Shown here piece by piece: positions 44,249 to 44,736 of a stretch of 44,736 nt of DNA. Numbering within the stretch: position 1 is the first letter of the stretch; every line of letters starts with the position of its first letter. The stretch comes from Comamonadaceae bacterium (GTDB taxonomy: Bacteria; Pseudomonadota; Gammaproteobacteria; Burkholderiales; Burkholderiaceae_C). Where the stretch lies: positions 1-44,736 of the forward strand of contig CANJNC010000023.1 in assembly GCA_947475685.1 (NCBI GenBank). The letters run 5' to 3'. The notes below the pieces were generated by a model, which did no database searches, was not told the DNA's origin, and worked only from the letters and a program-made list of their open reading frames with translations. The translations under genes were made by a program, and so were the position numbers.

Positions 44249-44275
44249 TAAATGCTCATCCCCCGTTAATTGGGT

Positions 44276-44323
44276 AGAGCCAAGAGCCGTTGGTTAGAGC
44301 CGGGAAGAGCCGGGAAGAGCCGG
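44276..44323. repeat. GAGCC tandem repeat at the likely IS end
   Basis: Five GAGCC cores occur within 48 bases, the last three in exact 10-base units (AGAGCCGGGA at 44296-44305 and 44306-44315, then AGAGCCGG). Placed 28 bases after the transposase remnant, it may be a reiterated terminal inverted repeat of the lost IS. Confidence 0.6.
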
Positions 44324-44370
44324 TAATTTGGTTGCTAATCAGCATCAAAAGCGCATTAAACTTATTGACA

Positions 44371-44397
44371 TGGCGGAGAGAGCGGGATTCGAACCCC
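44371..44397 (-). other. 3' end fragment of a tRNA-Ser gene (attachment-site-like)
   Basis: On the minus strand 44397-44371 gives a T-loop TTCGAAT with a three-base stem match, the acceptor strand TCTCTCC, discriminator G and an encoded CCA. The seven-base acceptor strand with G73 fits tRNA-Ser. On the 5' side complementarity stops after three T-stem pairs, and no variable arm, anticodon or D arm follows. It is therefore only about 26 bases of the gene, as left at the distal end of an element integrated in a tRNA gene. Confidence 0.75.
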
Positions 44398-44623
44398 TTT
44401 TAAAATCAATAGCTTATATTACATTTTTGAAAAATACCAACATAAGAACCAACTTAAATAAAAATGTGACTTTTCATACAGGATCCTAACCGAGCAAATT
44501 AATTGAGTATTTCAACCATAATTTTATATTTGTCCCAATGAAAGAAATCAGTGTATCCAAAGTTATAAATCATTTCTTTTGGACTCACCAATTAAAAACT
44601 GACTTTGCTTTTTAACATTAATC

Positions 44624-44697
44624 GACCCCCACCGTACCCCCACCCCCCAAAACTCAGAGATGGGACCCTATTTTGGGTGAATCACTGTTTTGCACAG
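44624..44697. repeat. Dispersed C-rich repeat, copy D
   Basis: GACCCCCACCGTACCCCCAC at 44624-44643 with further Cs, then CAGAGATGGGACC at about 44655-44667 and TTTTGCACAGATC at about 44688-44700. This is the same order and orientation as copies A to C, about 10 kb from copy C. The rest of 44398-44736 shows no gene. Confidence 0.65.
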
Positions 44698-44736
44698 ATC
44701 ATATAAAAATTTAAAAAATCAATGTCTAATGTTTGA

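Noticed and set aside
44296-44323. CRISPR-like array from the GAGCC repeats
   Set aside because: Units are contiguous 10-mers without spacers and no cas genes are present.

Overview
The window reads as part of a Burkholderiales (betaproteobacterial) chromosome, probably Comamonadaceae-like. The basis is five Bug-type (TctC family) solute receptors, CoxLMS- and IorAB-type molybdenum hydroxylases, and the codon and protein style. The genus cannot be fixed from the sequence alone.

Bases 1-14.7 kb hold, after a hydrolase gene cut by the window edge, one long plus-strand run that reads as a pyridine-carboxylate catabolic operon. It contains a Bug receptor, a 4,5-dihydroxyphthalate-decarboxylase-like protein, a three-subunit molybdenum hydroxylase with a CoxG-like partner and a gamma-resorcylate-decarboxylase-like amidohydrolase. 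These are followed by the complete lower maleamate pathway (NicD, NicX, NicF, NicE) and an NMT1/TauABC-type ABC importer. NicX has His265, His318 and Asp320 at the numbering I recall for the Pseudomonas enzyme, so ring cleavage of 2,5-dihydroxypyridine is well supported.

Bases 14.8-26.1 kb carry accessory catabolic genes. There are two more Bug receptors around a second dihydroxyphthalate-decarboxylase-like gene, a four-component Rieske oxygenase (beta, alpha, reductase, ferredoxin), a BLUF blue-light sensor, and a cupin-Bug pair facing a Bug-TauD pair. A flavin 6-hydroxynicotinate 3-monooxygenase is absent, while a decarboxylase and a four-component ring hydroxylase are present. The set therefore fits picolinate better than nicotinate: picolinate, 6-hydroxypicolinate, 3,6-dihydroxypicolinate, 2,5-dihydroxypyridine, N-formylmaleamate, maleamate, maleate, fumarate. 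The first three steps are inference; the last four are strongly supported by motifs.

Bases 26.2-30.6 kb hold a small HTH protein, an FMN oxidase-family protein, a truncated SDR gene, a photolyase-like protein with apparently permuted domains, and an iron-sulfur (6-4)-type photolyase.

Bases 30.6-37.1 kb are AT-rich and scarred: a secreted hydrolase related to the first gene, a cyclase-TPR membrane protein, and a coiled-coil membrane protein. An NfeD-SPFH pair is bracketed by two serine-recombinase remnants, and next to it lies the broken tail of an IorB-like gene. A dispersed C-rich repeat of about 75-90 bp occurs three times here and once at the far right end. Bases 37.2-39.9 kb carry an intact Tat-exported IorAB-type dehydrogenase. 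The last 4.7 kb hold a DUF1501/DUF1800 pair, an ISL3-type transposase remnant and the 3' end of a tRNA-Ser gene that looks like an attachment-site scar.
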